Notes: generated by a model not told the origin, from the letters alone. 10,082 bases of DNA from CAYNYM01 sp049366815 (GCA_049366815.1 JBMNCO010000200.1:1-10082); one strand, 5' to 3'; counted from the stretch's first letter, positions 1 through 7,132 are shown. Numbers and translations: made by a program.

Positions 1-41
1 GCCACCTAAGAATAGGACACTTTCGTCCTGGGCGACATGAC

Positions 42-137
42 ATGGAGACGGCTCTCATAGTTTTATTGGTCGGGATAAGCATTATCCGGAGGTTCAAAAA
101 CTCCATGACCATGGGGATACTTCCGGGAACGATGTAA
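42..137 (+). CDS. Possible small one-helix membrane peptide or tail of an upstream gene
   Basis: A 31-codon frame starts at ATG 42 and ends at TAA 135-137. It encodes a hydrophobic stretch (about residues 4-15) followed by a basic RRFK patch, the pattern of a single-pass small membrane protein with a cytoplasmic basic side. The same frame is open to the left edge of the window, so it may instead be the C-terminus of a gene that begins outside. No convincing ribosome binding site precedes ATG 42. It lies 23 bp before the YHS-LDH gene. I do not recognise the family; the layout loosely recalls the short helix proteins next to metal transporters, but the cysteines of FeoB-associated proteins are absent. 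Confidence 0.2.
   Translation: METALIVLLVGISIIRRFKNSMTMGILPGTM
73..87. repeat. Short inverted repeat upstream of the YHS-LDH gene
   Basis: GGATAA and TTATCC form a perfect 6-bp inverted repeat around the 3-base centre GCA, about 75 bp before the ATG of the YHS-LDH gene. It could be an operator half-site pair or chance; it also lies inside the small open frame 42-137. No T-run follows, so it is not a terminator. Confidence 0.2.
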
Positions 138-160
138 CAGCATGAAGAAAGGCCGGGGTT

Positions 161-1258
161 ATGGTGAAAGATCCAGTTTGCAGGATGGAGATTGACGAAA
201 GGCAGACAAGGTACAAAACCCAGCATATGGGAGTAACATACTATTTTTGTTCTGAGAATTGCAGGACGACTTTTGAAAGTGCTCCCAAAAGATACGTCGG
301 TGCACTTGAACAGCCGACTCCGGAAAAACGGAAAGTTGCCATAGTGGGCGCTGGGCAGGTAGGAACAACCTTTGCCTTTTCGCTCATGATAAGCGGTCTA
401 GCTTCTAACATTGCTCTCATAGACAGAAATTTTGAACGGGCCGAGGGACATGTTATGGATCTGAATCACGGTCTCTCCTTTGTTCAACCGGCCCGGATCT
501 TTGCAGGAGATTATTCAGACTGCAAGGGCGCTGAAATCGTGATCGTGACCGCAGGCGCCGCACAGAAGCCCGGCGAGACCCGGATGGATCTGGTTCGCAA
601 AAACACGGACATCTTTAAAGACATCATTCCCAAAGTCGCCGAGCAGGATCCAGGAATAATTTTGATCGTTTCCAATCCCGTAGACATCCTCACCCATGTT
701 GCGCTCAAAATTTCAGGATACCCCATGAATCGGATTCTCGGCTCCGGGACCTGCCTTGATTCCGCCCGCTTCAGGTTTTTGTTGAGCAGGCACTGTCAGG
801 TCGACCCACGCAATGTTCATGCCTATATCATCGGCGAGCATGGCGACAGCGAGGTTCCGGTGTGGAGTCAGGTCAATATTGCGGGTGTTCCTTTGGAAGA
901 CTACTGCCCGGTGTGTAAACGAGGGTGTTCGACAGAGGAACGGGAAGAAATCTTCAAGCAGGTAAAGAATGCGGCCTATGAAATCATTGACCGGAAGGGG
1001 TACACCAACTTTGCCATCTCCCTTGCCCTGGTGAGGATCGTGAGCGCCATGCTTCGGGATGAAAACAGCGTTCTCACAATTTCCAGCCTTATAGACGACT
1101 ACTACGACATAAAGGATGTCTGCCTGAGCATTCCCGTGATTTTAAACAAAAACGGTGTGTTCAAGAATATTTATATAAACCTGGATGAAATAGAAAGGCA
1201 TAGACTCCGGGTTTCCGCCGAGTCCTTGAAAGGATTTATCGAGAACCTGGAAATATGA
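161..1258 (+). CDS. ldh: YHS domain fused to L-lactate dehydrogenase
   Basis: The 365-residue protein has two parts. Residues 1-47 are a YHS domain, a small cysteine-based metal-binding module (DPVCRM at 4-9, YYFCSENC at 27-34; Cys7, Cys30, Cys34). Residues 57-365 are a complete NAD-dependent L-lactate dehydrogenase, which interconverts pyruvate and L-lactate in the cytoplasm. Visible signatures are the nucleotide loop GAGQVG (63-68), Asp88 at the end of strand 2 (NAD preference), Gln135 at the specificity position (Gln favours pyruvate/lactate; malate enzymes have Arg), Arg141 in GETRMDLV, Asn172 in SNPVD, the Asp200/Arg203 pair in LDSAR, and the catalytic His227 in GEHGDS. Cysteines at 249, 252 and 256 form a CPVC plus C cluster in the surface segment after the active site. 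ATG 161 follows an AGAAAGG element, and there is no methionine between the domains that could start a separate LDH. YHS domains are normally separate or attached to copper ATPases, and a copper ATPase gene follows 15 bp downstream, so metal-linked control of this enzyme is a reasonable inference. Confidence 0.9.
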   Translation: MVKDPVCRMEIDERQTRYKTQHMGVTYYFCSENCRTTFESAPKRYVGALEQPTPEKRKVAIVGAGQVGTTFAFSLMISGLASNIALIDRNFERAEGHVMDLNHGLSFVQPARIFAGDYSDCKGAEIVIVTAGAAQKPGETRMDLVRKNTDIFKDIIPKVAEQDPGIILIVSNPVDILTHVALKISGYPMNRILGSGTCLDSARFRFLLSRHCQVDPRNVHAYIIGEHGDSEVPVWSQVNIAGVPLEDYCPVCKRGCSTEEREEIFKQVKNAAYEIIDRKGYTNFAISLALVRIVSAMLRDENSVLTISSLIDDYYDIKDVCLSIPVILNKNGVFKNIYINLDEIERHRLRVSAESLKGFIENLEI

Positions 1259-1273
1259 GAGAGGTGGGCAAGA

Positions 1274-3382
1274 ATGACAAAACAGGACACCCACAAACAC
1301 CAGGAAAAGCGTTCCTCCAGTGATCCCGAACAACATGAAGGCCATGAAATGCACAGAGGCCATAACGGGATGAAACACGGTGATCATAACCCAAGCAAGG
1401 ATCATGAAGGTCATACAAACCATAAGGGAGGGGACCACCATGCGCACATGGTGGCCGACTTCAGGATGCGCTTTTGGGTCTCATTGGGGATTACCATTCC
1501 TATTCTAGTCCTGTCACCCATGATTCAGGCGTTCCTGGGGATTCGAGCCGATCTGAGTTTCCCCGGAGACGCTTATCTCCTCTGGGCCCTGTCTTCAGCG
1601 GTATTCTTCTATGGCGGATGGCCTTTCTTGAAAGGTCTCTTCGATGAAATGGGAGAGAAGCAGCCCGGGATGATGACCCTGATCGCCATTGCCGTCACCA
1701 CCGCTTACGTATACAGCAGCGTGGTGGTATTCGGATTGGCCGGCAAGATCTTCTTCTGGGAATTGGCGACCCTGATCGATATCATGCTCCTGGGTCACTG
1801 GATCGAGATGAAATCGGTGATGGGGGCCTCCCGCGCCCTGGAGGAACTTGCCAAACTCATGCCTTCGGACGCCCATAAGGTCATGGAGGACGGCAGCACA
1901 AAGGATGTTCCCATTGATGAGATAAAGGAAGGCGACAAAGTTCTTATCAAGCCGGGAGAAAAGGTTCCCGTGGACGGAGAGGTCCTGGAAGGAGAGAGTT
2001 CTGTCAATGAGGCCATGCTTACCGGCGAGTCCAAACCGGTTGAAAAGGCCGTCGGTTCCAGGCTGATCGGAGGAGCTGTCAACGGGGAAGGCTCTCTGAC
2101 CGCCGAAGTCCAGAAAACCGGAAAGGATTCATTCCTCTCCCAGATGATAGGTCTTGTGGAGGAGGCACAGCAGAGTAAATCCAGAAGCCAGGATCTGGCA
2201 AACCGCGCGGCTCTGTGGCTGACCATCATCGCCCTCTCTTGCGGGGCCGTCACGTTGATTATATGGCTTGGAATCATAAATAAGGACTTTGCTTTTTCCC
2301 TTGAGCGGATGGTGACCGTCATGGTCATCACCTGTCCCCATGCCCTGGGGCTCGCTGTCCCACTGGTGGTTGCCGTATCTACAGCGCTTTCCGCAAAAAA
2401 CGGTCTCTTGATAAGGGACCGTGCTTCTTTCGAGAGGGCCAGAAATATACAAGCTATCCTTTTTGACAAGACCGGCACACTCACCAAAGGCGAATTCGGT
2501 GTAACCGACACCATTATCTTCTCAGACGACATGGACGATAAAGAATTGCTCAAATACGCCGCTTCCGTGGAATCAAATTCGGAGCATCCCATAGCCAAAG
2601 GGATCGCCGCCTCCGTTGAGAAACCTCCTCATGTGGAGGATTTCAAGGCAATACCCGGGAAGGGCGCGGAGGGGAAGGTGGAAGGAAGACAGGTCAAGGT
2701 TGTCAGCCCCGGTTTTCTTCGGGAAAACAACGTGACCATGGAGGATAAGCGGATCGATAGGTTCAATTCTCAGGGAAAAACAGTCGTGTTCGTTATGATT
2801 GAAGGCGAACTCAAGGGCGCGATCGCCCTCGCAGATATCATAAGGGACGAATCAAAAGATGCCATCTCCAAGCTCAAGGGTATGGGAATTCGCTGTATGA
2901 TGCTCACGGGCGACAACGAGCTGGTCGCCAGGTGGGTTGCTGAAGAAATCGGTCTGGACGAATACTTTGCTGAGGTTTTGCCTAAGGACAAGGCTGAAAA
3001 GGTCAAAGAGGTCCAGTCCAGGGGACTCATTGTGGCCATGACCGGCGACGGGGTAAACGATGCGCCTGCACTGGCCCAGGCCGACGTAGGCATTGCCGTC
3101 GGCGCAGGGACCGATGTGGCGGTACAGACAGCGGACATCATTTTGGTACGTAGTAATCCCTTGGACGCGGTAGCTATTCTCGGCCTCGCTCGGGCGACTT
3201 ACCGCAAGATGGTGCAGAACTTGGTCTGGGCCACCGGTTACAACGCCTTCGCCATACCCCTTGCGGCCGGTGTTCTCTACACCTACGGCATCGTACTTTC
3301 GCCTGCCACGGGTGCCGTACTCATGTCGCTCAGCACGGTGATCGTGGCGATCAATGCGAGGTTCCTGAAAGTGGTTAAATAA
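1274..3382 (+). CDS. copB: CopB-type copper-exporting P-type ATPase (P1B-3)
   Basis: This 702-residue inner-membrane pump uses ATP to move copper ions out of the cytoplasm. The first 58 residues hold 14 histidines, a metal-binding tail typical of CopB in place of CxxC heavy-metal domains. Core motifs in order: TGES actuator loop (250-253), the CPH metal site in the sixth helix (354-356), the phosphorylated Asp398 in DKTGT, the nucleotide-binding His-Pro (438-439), MLTGDN (543-548) and GDGVNDAP (591-598). Helix 7 carries N-x6-YN-x4-P (649-662) and helix 8 P-x6-MSLST (677-688), which together match the P1B-3 subgroup, reported to carry Cu(II) or Cu(I). Eight membrane segments are apparent, and the length is normal for the family. 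The start is set by a GAGGTGGG element just before ATG 1274. The gene lies 15 bp after YHS-LDH and 12 bp before hflK, so cotranscription is likely. Silver as an alternative substrate cannot be excluded. Confidence 0.95.
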   Translation: MTKQDTHKHQEKRSSSDPEQHEGHEMHRGHNGMKHGDHNPSKDHEGHTNHKGGDHHAHMVADFRMRFWVSLGITIPILVLSPMIQAFLGIRADLSFPGDAYLLWALSSAVFFYGGWPFLKGLFDEMGEKQPGMMTLIAIAVTTAYVYSSVVVFGLAGKIFFWELATLIDIMLLGHWIEMKSVMGASRALEELAKLMPSDAHKVMEDGSTKDVPIDEIKEGDKVLIKPGEKVPVDGEVLEGESSVNEAMLTGESKPVEKAVGSRLIGGAVNGEGSLTAEVQKTGKDSFLSQMIGLVEEAQQSKSRSQDLANRAALWLTIIALSCGAVTLIIWLGIINKDFAFSLERMVTVMVITCPHALGLAVPLVVAVSTALSAKNGLLIRDRASFERARNIQAILFDKTGTLTKGEFGVTDTIIFSDDMDDKELLKYAASVESNSEHPIAKGIAASVEKPPHVEDFKAIPGKGAEGKVEGRQVKVVSPGFLRENNVTMEDKRIDRFNSQGKTVVFVMIEGELKGAIALADIIRDESKDAISKLKGMGIRCMMLTGDNELVARWVAEEIGLDEYFAEVLPKDKAEKVKEVQSRGLIVAMTGDGVNDAPALAQADVGIAVGAGTDVAVQTADIILVRSNPLDAVAILGLARATYRKMVQNLVWATGYNAFAIPLAAGVLYTYGIVLSPATGAVLMSLSTVIVAINARFLKVVK

Positions 3383-3394
3383 GGAGGGTATAAT

Positions 3395-4432
3395 ATGGAC
3401 GGACAAGATTTTCGCCCGCAGAGGCAACCACCGTCCCTTGAGGAGGTTGTCGCCAGGGCCAAAGAGAGATGGCGGGGGATCAAGGGCGGCCCTTTCGTGG
3501 CCCTGATCGTCATTCTCGCGTTATTGATTTTATTCTGGACGGCGTGGTTCACGGTCCAGCCGGAAGAGACCGGGATCGTGCAGCGTTTCGGCAGGGTTGT
3601 GCGAACGGCCGAGCCCGGCCTGCATTTCAAGCTTCCGTACCGGATCGAAACGGTGCGTGCGGTGCCGACGGCCCGCGTGCTCAAGGAAGAGTTCGGGTTC
3701 CGGACCCTTGCTCTCGACCGGAGGACGAGGTATGAGGAGCGGCCCTACAAGGATGAATCCCTTATGCTCACCGGGGATCTCAATGTCATAGACGTCCAGT
3801 GGATCGTTCAGTATCGCATCGAGGACCCGGTCCGGTTCCTTTTTTATGTTCGGGACACGGGAAAGACGATCCGTGATATCTCCGAAGCGATTATGCGACG
3901 GGTGGTGGGAAACCGGCTTGGCAGCGATGTCCTGACCGTTGACCGTGTCGAGGTCTCCAGCGAGGCCAAGGAGGAGATCCAGAAGGTCTTGTCCGACTAT
4001 GAGACCGGGGTGCGACTCGTGACCGTGGAACTCCAGGATGTAACGCCTCCTGATCCTGTAAAGCCTGCCTTTAACGAGGTGAATGAGTCCCGCCAGGACA
4101 AGGAACGCACGATCAACCAGGCCCAGGAGCAGGCCAACCGGGAGATCCCCAAGGCCCGGGGAGAGGCGACCCAGAGCATAAGTCAGGCCGAAGGCTATGC
4201 GCTCGAGCGCGTCAACCGGGCCAGCGGCGAGGCCGACCGTTTCCAGGCCATACTGGCGGAATATGAGCAGGCCCCGGAGGTCACCCGTCGGCGCCTGTAT
4301 CTGGAGGCCATGGGCGGCTTCCTGGCTGAGATGAAGGGGCTCTATATCGTGGATGCCGAACAAAAGGCCCTGGTGCCGTGGCTTCCATTGGAGTCCGGTG
4401 TAAATCCGGTTCCGGAAGGAGGCAAACAGTGA
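3395..4432 (+). CDS. hflK: HflK, SPFH-domain subunit of the HflKC membrane complex
   Basis: HflK and HflC form a cage-like inner-membrane assembly that surrounds and modulates the FtsH protease. The 345-residue protein has a short polar N-terminus (1-30), one membrane helix (about 33-53), then the SPFH/band-7 domain starting at QPEETGIVQRFGRV. The C-terminal half is a charged, Gln/Glu/Ala-rich coiled region (about 215-290) ending in the family-typical segment around APEVTRRRLYLEAM. The start is clear: AAGGAGGG lies 6 bases before ATG 3395. E. coli HflK is somewhat longer (419 residues), mainly because of its Gly-rich N-terminal arm, which is reduced here. The stop codon overlaps the start of hflC. 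No ftsH is present in the window. Placement directly behind a copper pump is unusual and may mean membrane-protein quality control during metal stress, which is inference. Confidence 0.93.
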   Translation: MDGQDFRPQRQPPSLEEVVARAKERWRGIKGGPFVALIVILALLILFWTAWFTVQPEETGIVQRFGRVVRTAEPGLHFKLPYRIETVRAVPTARVLKEEFGFRTLALDRRTRYEERPYKDESLMLTGDLNVIDVQWIVQYRIEDPVRFLFYVRDTGKTIRDISEAIMRRVVGNRLGSDVLTVDRVEVSSEAKEEIQKVLSDYETGVRLVTVELQDVTPPDPVKPAFNEVNESRQDKERTINQAQEQANREIPKARGEATQSISQAEGYALERVNRASGEADRFQAILAEYEQAPEVTRRRLYLEAMGGFLAEMKGLYIVDAEQKALVPWLPLESGVNPVPEGGKQ

Positions 4433-5397
4433 AAAAATCATTCAAAATAGCCACAATTGTTTTGGCAGTGATTATCGCCATTGCGATTCTGAGCGGATTT
4501 TATACCTTGGAAGAGGGGCGGCAGGCGGTGATCTTGCAATTCGGGCGTCCTGTAGGAGAGACGGTCACCCAGGCCGGTCTCCATATCAAGATCCCCTTCA
4601 TTCAAGAGGTTCGGCGATTTGAAAAGCGCCTCCTCATCTGGGATGGGGATCCGAACCAGATCCCGACGAAAGGACGGGAGTTCATCTGGGTGGATACCAC
4701 GGCCAGGTGGCGCATCTCTAATGCGAAAAAATTCTTAGAGAGCGTGGCCACGGAAGCGGGCGCCCAATCTCGCCTGGACGATATCATCGATTCCGTGGTC
4801 AGGGATCAGGTCTCCAGCAGCGAACTGGTCGAGCTTGTCCGAAGCTCTTCGTGGGAGGTCCCGCAGAAGGAGGCCTTGGAGCAGGTCACGGAGGAGCGGG
4901 AGAAGGAGATAAAGAAGCAGGTCACCCGTGGTCGGGAAGAGATCACCCGGACCATCCTGGCAGAGTCCCGCAAGATTATCCCCCAGTATGGCATCGAGCT
5001 TGTGGACGTGCGGATCAAGCGCCTGGATTACGTGGAGAGCGTCAGGGAGCGGGTATATGCCCGGATGATCTCCGAGCGGAAGCGCATCGCAGCCCAGTTT
5101 CGCTCCGAAGGAGAGGGACGAAGCGCGGAGATCCTCGGGGAGATGGAAAAGGAGCTTCGCAGGATCCGCTCCAGCGCCTATCGGCAAGTGCAGGAGATAC
5201 GTGGCAAGGCGGATGCGGATGCGACGCGGATATACGGTCAATCCTACGGCCGCAACCCGGAGTTCTATGCCTTCCTGCGGACCCTGGAGGTGTACGGGGA
5301 GAGACCGAACAAGAATTCCGTGGGCATTCTCACGACTGACAGTGATTTTTATCAGTACTTGAAGCAGGCGGGTATCCCGATGGCTCCCAAACGTTAA
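4429..5397 (+). CDS. hflC: HflC, SPFH-domain partner of HflK
   Basis: The protein is 322 residues when started at GTG 4429. That codon shares bases with the hflK stop (GTGA) and is preceded by GGAAGGAGG at 4413-4421, so it is preferred over an upstream in-frame ATG at 4378, which would add 17 residues buried in hflK. From the GTG the protein begins with a Lys-Lys-containing N-terminus and one membrane helix (about 6-24), as HflC should. The SPFH domain follows (EEGRQAVILQFGRP, then GLHIKIPFI). Further family marks are a VDTTARWRI segment, GIELVDVRIKRLDY, a charged helix rich in Arg/Glu, and the C-terminal block with PEFYAFLRTLEVY and DSDFYQYLK. Overlap with hflK implies coupled translation and equal amounts of the two subunits. 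No terminator is obvious directly after it. Confidence 0.93.
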   Translation: MKKSFKIATIVLAVIIAIAILSGFYTLEEGRQAVILQFGRPVGETVTQAGLHIKIPFIQEVRRFEKRLLIWDGDPNQIPTKGREFIWVDTTARWRISNAKKFLESVATEAGAQSRLDDIIDSVVRDQVSSSELVELVRSSSWEVPQKEALEQVTEEREKEIKKQVTRGREEITRTILAESRKIIPQYGIELVDVRIKRLDYVESVRERVYARMISERKRIAAQFRSEGEGRSAEILGEMEKELRRIRSSAYRQVQEIRGKADADATRIYGQSYGRNPEFYAFLRTLEVYGERPNKNSVGILTTDSDFYQYLKQAGIPMAPKR

Positions 5398-5433
5398 TTT
5401 ACCTGTAGAGGAGAGGACAAGGATAGGTCATTG

Positions 5434-5463
5434 TTGAACGCATTGAATGGGGACAGGTAAAAT
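5434..5463 (+). promoter_or_regulatory. Possible sigma70-type promoter
   Basis: TTGAAC (5434-5439) and TAAAAT (5458-5463) are separated by 18 bases and resemble -35 and -10 boxes. They lie in the spacer after hflC, about 160 bp before the SHOCT gene, and could start a second transcript. The match is only moderate and no start site can be confirmed from sequence. Confidence 0.25.
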
Positions 5464-5554
5464 GTTTGAGGCAGGCATTCAGACAAAGGACGGTTCGCTG
5501 GTGGATAAGATACTCGTCGACAGGACGACCGGCTGGATGCGTTCCGTTTACTAA
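5462..5554 (+). pseudogene. 30-codon ORF, possible remnant of a PepSY-like protein
   Basis: ATG 5462 to TAA 5554 encodes 30 residues that end in a pattern like the last half of a PepSY domain: a KDG turn (residues 9-11), then a strand leading to LVDRTTGWMRSVY (residues 18-30), comparable with the V-D-x-x-T-G-x-V ending of that family. There is no ribosome binding site at ATG 5462. Just upstream, in another frame, bases 5430-5459 read IVERIEWGQV, which could be the preceding part of the same domain separated by a frameshift. I read this as a decayed gene fragment with low confidence; it may be non-coding. Confidence 0.25.
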
Positions 5555-5556
5555 GA

Positions 5557-5599
5557 GAGGGCAGCCCCAAGGCCCTCCGGTCCACGGGGCTCAGCCCTC
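5557..5599. repeat. Strong GC-rich inverted repeat
   Basis: GAGGGCAGCCCC (5557-5568) pairs with GGGGCTCAGCCCTC (5586-5599), giving 12 base pairs with a two-base bulge (CA) and a 17-base loop. It begins just after the stop of the 30-codon ORF and ends 23 bases before the SHOCT gene. It is followed on the plus strand by A-rich, not T-rich, sequence, so it is not a standard intrinsic terminator. It may be a transcript-stabilising or leader hairpin. Confidence 0.4.
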
Positions 5600-5622
5600 A
5601 AGGCCAAAAAAGAGGGGTTAAC

Positions 5623-5982
5623 ATGAGATTCAGGGACTCTTTACCATTACGCTTTGGCGCGGGTGTGTTTCTCCTTTCTCTATTTTCCGTAAGCGAATCC
5701 CCGGCCCAATGGAGAGGATATGGTGACTGGCACATGGGACCTGGGATGATGAACGGCTGGGGTATGGGATGGTTCGGAGGCATCTTTATGCTCGTATTCT
5801 GGGTCCTTATAATTGTGGGATTGATCTTTCTGATCAAATGGCTGGTACAGAACACGAAGACCGGGGCACACTCCAGATCGAGCAGTCCATCCAGCGCACT
5901 TGATATTCTCAAGGAACATTATGCCCGGGGAGATATCGATAAGCAGGAATTCGAGGAAAAGAAAAGAGATCTTCTCTCCTGA
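5623..5982 (+). CDS. Small membrane protein with C-terminal SHOCT domain
   Basis: The 119-residue protein starts with a signal-peptide-like segment (1-28, ending S-P-A before Gln29). A short exported stretch rich in Met, Gly and Trp follows (about 30-51, with HMGPGMMNGW), then one membrane helix (about 52-74), a Ser-rich linker and a C-terminal SHOCT motif (about 91-119: ALDILKEHYARGDID then EFEEKKRDLL). SHOCT is a short helical domain thought to mediate oligomerisation or binding to other proteins. The start is supported by AGAGGGG 6 bases before ATG 5623. Small proteins of this architecture are frequent beside copper-export genes, and the Met-rich external segment could bind Cu(I); that role is inferred. 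It lies 34 bp upstream of the truncated sensor kinase and probably shares a transcript with it. Confidence 0.85.
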   Translation: MRFRDSLPLRFGAGVFLLSLFSVSESPAQWRGYGDWHMGPGMMNGWGMGWFGGIFMLVFWVLIIVGLIFLIKWLVQNTKTGAHSRSSSPSSALDILKEHYARGDIDKQEFEEKKRDLLS

Positions 5983-6016
5983 TTGGAAACCATAGAAAGA
6001 GGCCATCCAAAAAAAC

Positions 6017-7132
6017 ATGATGAATCAGCACAGGCTTTCAAAAATTGCCATCATCCTTGTTCTTATAGCAGAGATACTGGTTCTTCATTATTTTACGATT
6101 CACGAGAGAGTTTTTCGGCATGCAGTTTACCGGATGCTGTTCTACCTGCCTCTTGTCCTCGGAAGTTTCTGGTTTGGGTTGAGAGGAGCCGTCTATGTTT
6201 CAGCGGCTGTCATTATATTTTATCTCCCCTTTGGGTTTGATCGGTGGCGCGGTTTCTTTCACGACTTTAATATCCTCCTTGAAGCGGGGCTCTATGTTTT
6301 TATTGCTCTGGTCCTCGGCTATTTGTCAGAAAAGGAGAAAAGGGAACAGGTCGCTAGACTTGAAGCGGAGAGGCTCGCAGCCATAGGGAGAGCGGTATCT
6401 GAGATCGCTCACGACATGAAATCTCCCTTAATGGCCATCGGCGGTTTTGTAAATCAGGTCTCCAGGAAATTGCAGACGGGCGAAGCCGACCGGAAAAAAC
6501 TTGATCTCGTCGTACGCGAAACCTCTCGGCTTGAATCCATGGTTAAGCAAATGCTGGATTTCGGCCGGCCCATTCAGCTTCAGAAAAGCGTGGAAAGCCT
6601 CAATAGCTTGGCTGATGAGTGCGTTGTGGTAGATCGCCCCATTGCAGAAGGCCGTGATGCGGTGATCAAAACGGAGGAAATACTACTTTGTATTAAAATC
6701 CTGAAGGAGGCGTCAACTTTTCAGTCAGATTACCCGCTGAAAAGAAGGAGGAATGAGATGTATAGATATTGTTTGAGGTCGGCGCTTTTCTTATTGCTGG
6801 GTTCTATTGTGTGTGGATACATACCCTTTGAGGGCACCGAATATTCAAGGCAAGCATTTTCGAGCATTTGTTTTGCGCAGAGCAAATCTGAGGAAGCGGG
6901 AAATGAGGGAGAACCGGATATCCAGTGGTTTCGCGAGGAGATGAAAATTTCACCAAAGTATAGGGATAAAGATGAAGGCGTACTGGGAATGTCTTGGACT
7001 CATTTTTTCACCATGTTGTTCCTGGTGCTCTTCTTTGTCGGCGGCATTGTGGCCCTTGTGATGAGACACAGAAGGACCAAAGAACTCTTGAATCTATTAT
7101 TGAAGGAGGAAAGGCGTGACGCGGACGGTTGA
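6017..7132 (+). CDS. Truncated sensor histidine kinase, open in frame into the next gene
   Basis: Residues 1-105 contain several membrane segments (about 9-27, 40-73, 84-102), a compact sensor region of the DUF4118/LytS-like kind. Residues 115-190 are a HisKA dimerisation and phospho-acceptor domain with the H-box around His132 (SEIAHDMKSPL). The sequence then follows the usual linker to about residue 219 (CVVVDRPIAEGRDAVIKTE), where a HATPase domain should start, but its N, G1, F and G2 boxes are all missing. Instead the frame passes through about 25 unrelated residues into the small membrane protein encoded by 6758-7132, with no stop between. The kinase therefore cannot autophosphorylate alone and is probably a deletion product, although a chimeric 371-residue membrane protein could be made. 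ATG 6017 is preceded by only a weak AGAGG element. No response regulator is present in the window. Confidence 0.7.
   Translation: MMNQHRLSKIAIILVLIAEILVLHYFTIHERVFRHAVYRMLFYLPLVLGSFWFGLRGAVYVSAAVIIFYLPFGFDRWRGFFHDFNILLEAGLYVFIALVLGYLSEKEKREQVARLEAERLAAIGRAVSEIAHDMKSPLMAIGGFVNQVSRKLQTGEADRKKLDLVVRETSRLESMVKQMLDFGRPIQLQKSVESLNSLADECVVVDRPIAEGRDAVIKTEEILLCIKILKEASTFQSDYPLKRRRNEMYRYCLRSALFLLLGSIVCGYIPFEGTEYSRQAFSSICFAQSKSEEAGNEGEPDIQWFREEMKISPKYRDKDEGVLGMSWTHFFTMLFLVLFFVGGIVALVMRHRRTKELLNLLLKEERRDADG
6745..6751 (+). promoter_or_regulatory. Ribosome binding site deciding the internal start at 6758
   Basis: AAGGAGG sits 6 bases before ATG 6758 inside the open frame of the truncated kinase. It is close to an ideal Shine-Dalgarno sequence and is the main reason for calling the small membrane protein a separate gene. 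A second AAGGAGG at 6704-6710 has no start codon at a proper distance and may be left over from a deleted gene start. Confidence 0.6.
6758..7132 (+). CDS. Small membrane protein, first gene of the cytochrome cluster
   Basis: Starting at ATG 6758, the 124-residue product has a signal-like hydrophobic segment (about 8-20, with possible cleavage after CFA at 38-40). An acidic exported region follows (about 43-78), then one membrane helix (about 81-102) and a basic cytoplasmic tail (RHRRTKELLNLLLKEERRD). The tail weakly recalls small DUF6249-like proteins, but I do not recognise a named family. No heme-binding CxxCH is present; the two N-terminal cysteines and Cys38 lie in or near the signal. The gene has a near-ideal ribosome binding site, whereas the kinase frame that runs into it has none, supporting independent translation. 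It overlaps the 22-codon ORF at its end and is followed by the cytochrome genes, so a role in assembling or anchoring that module is plausible but unproven. Confidence 0.65.
   Translation: MYRYCLRSALFLLLGSIVCGYIPFEGTEYSRQAFSSICFAQSKSEEAGNEGEPDIQWFREEMKISPKYRDKDEGVLGMSWTHFFTMLFLVLFFVGGIVALVMRHRRTKELLNLLLKEERRDADG

Noticed and set aside
1795..2598. Long minus-strand open frame opposite the copper ATPase
   Set aside because: It is antisense to strongly conserved ATPase motifs, has Ser/Arg-rich low-complexity translation and no family resemblance.
4378..4428. Upstream ATG start for hflC
   Set aside because: It would add 17 residues inside hflK with no ribosome binding site; GTG 4429 has GGAAGGAGG upstream and gives the normal HflC N-terminus.
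3530..4441. Minus-strand 303-codon frame opposite hflK
   Set aside because: It is a shadow of a well-supported gene on the plus strand, lacking domains or a ribosome binding site.
4851..5339. Plus-strand 162-codon frame inside hflC
   Set aside because: It is an alternative frame of GC-rich coding sequence with Gly/Arg-rich, unrecognisable translation.
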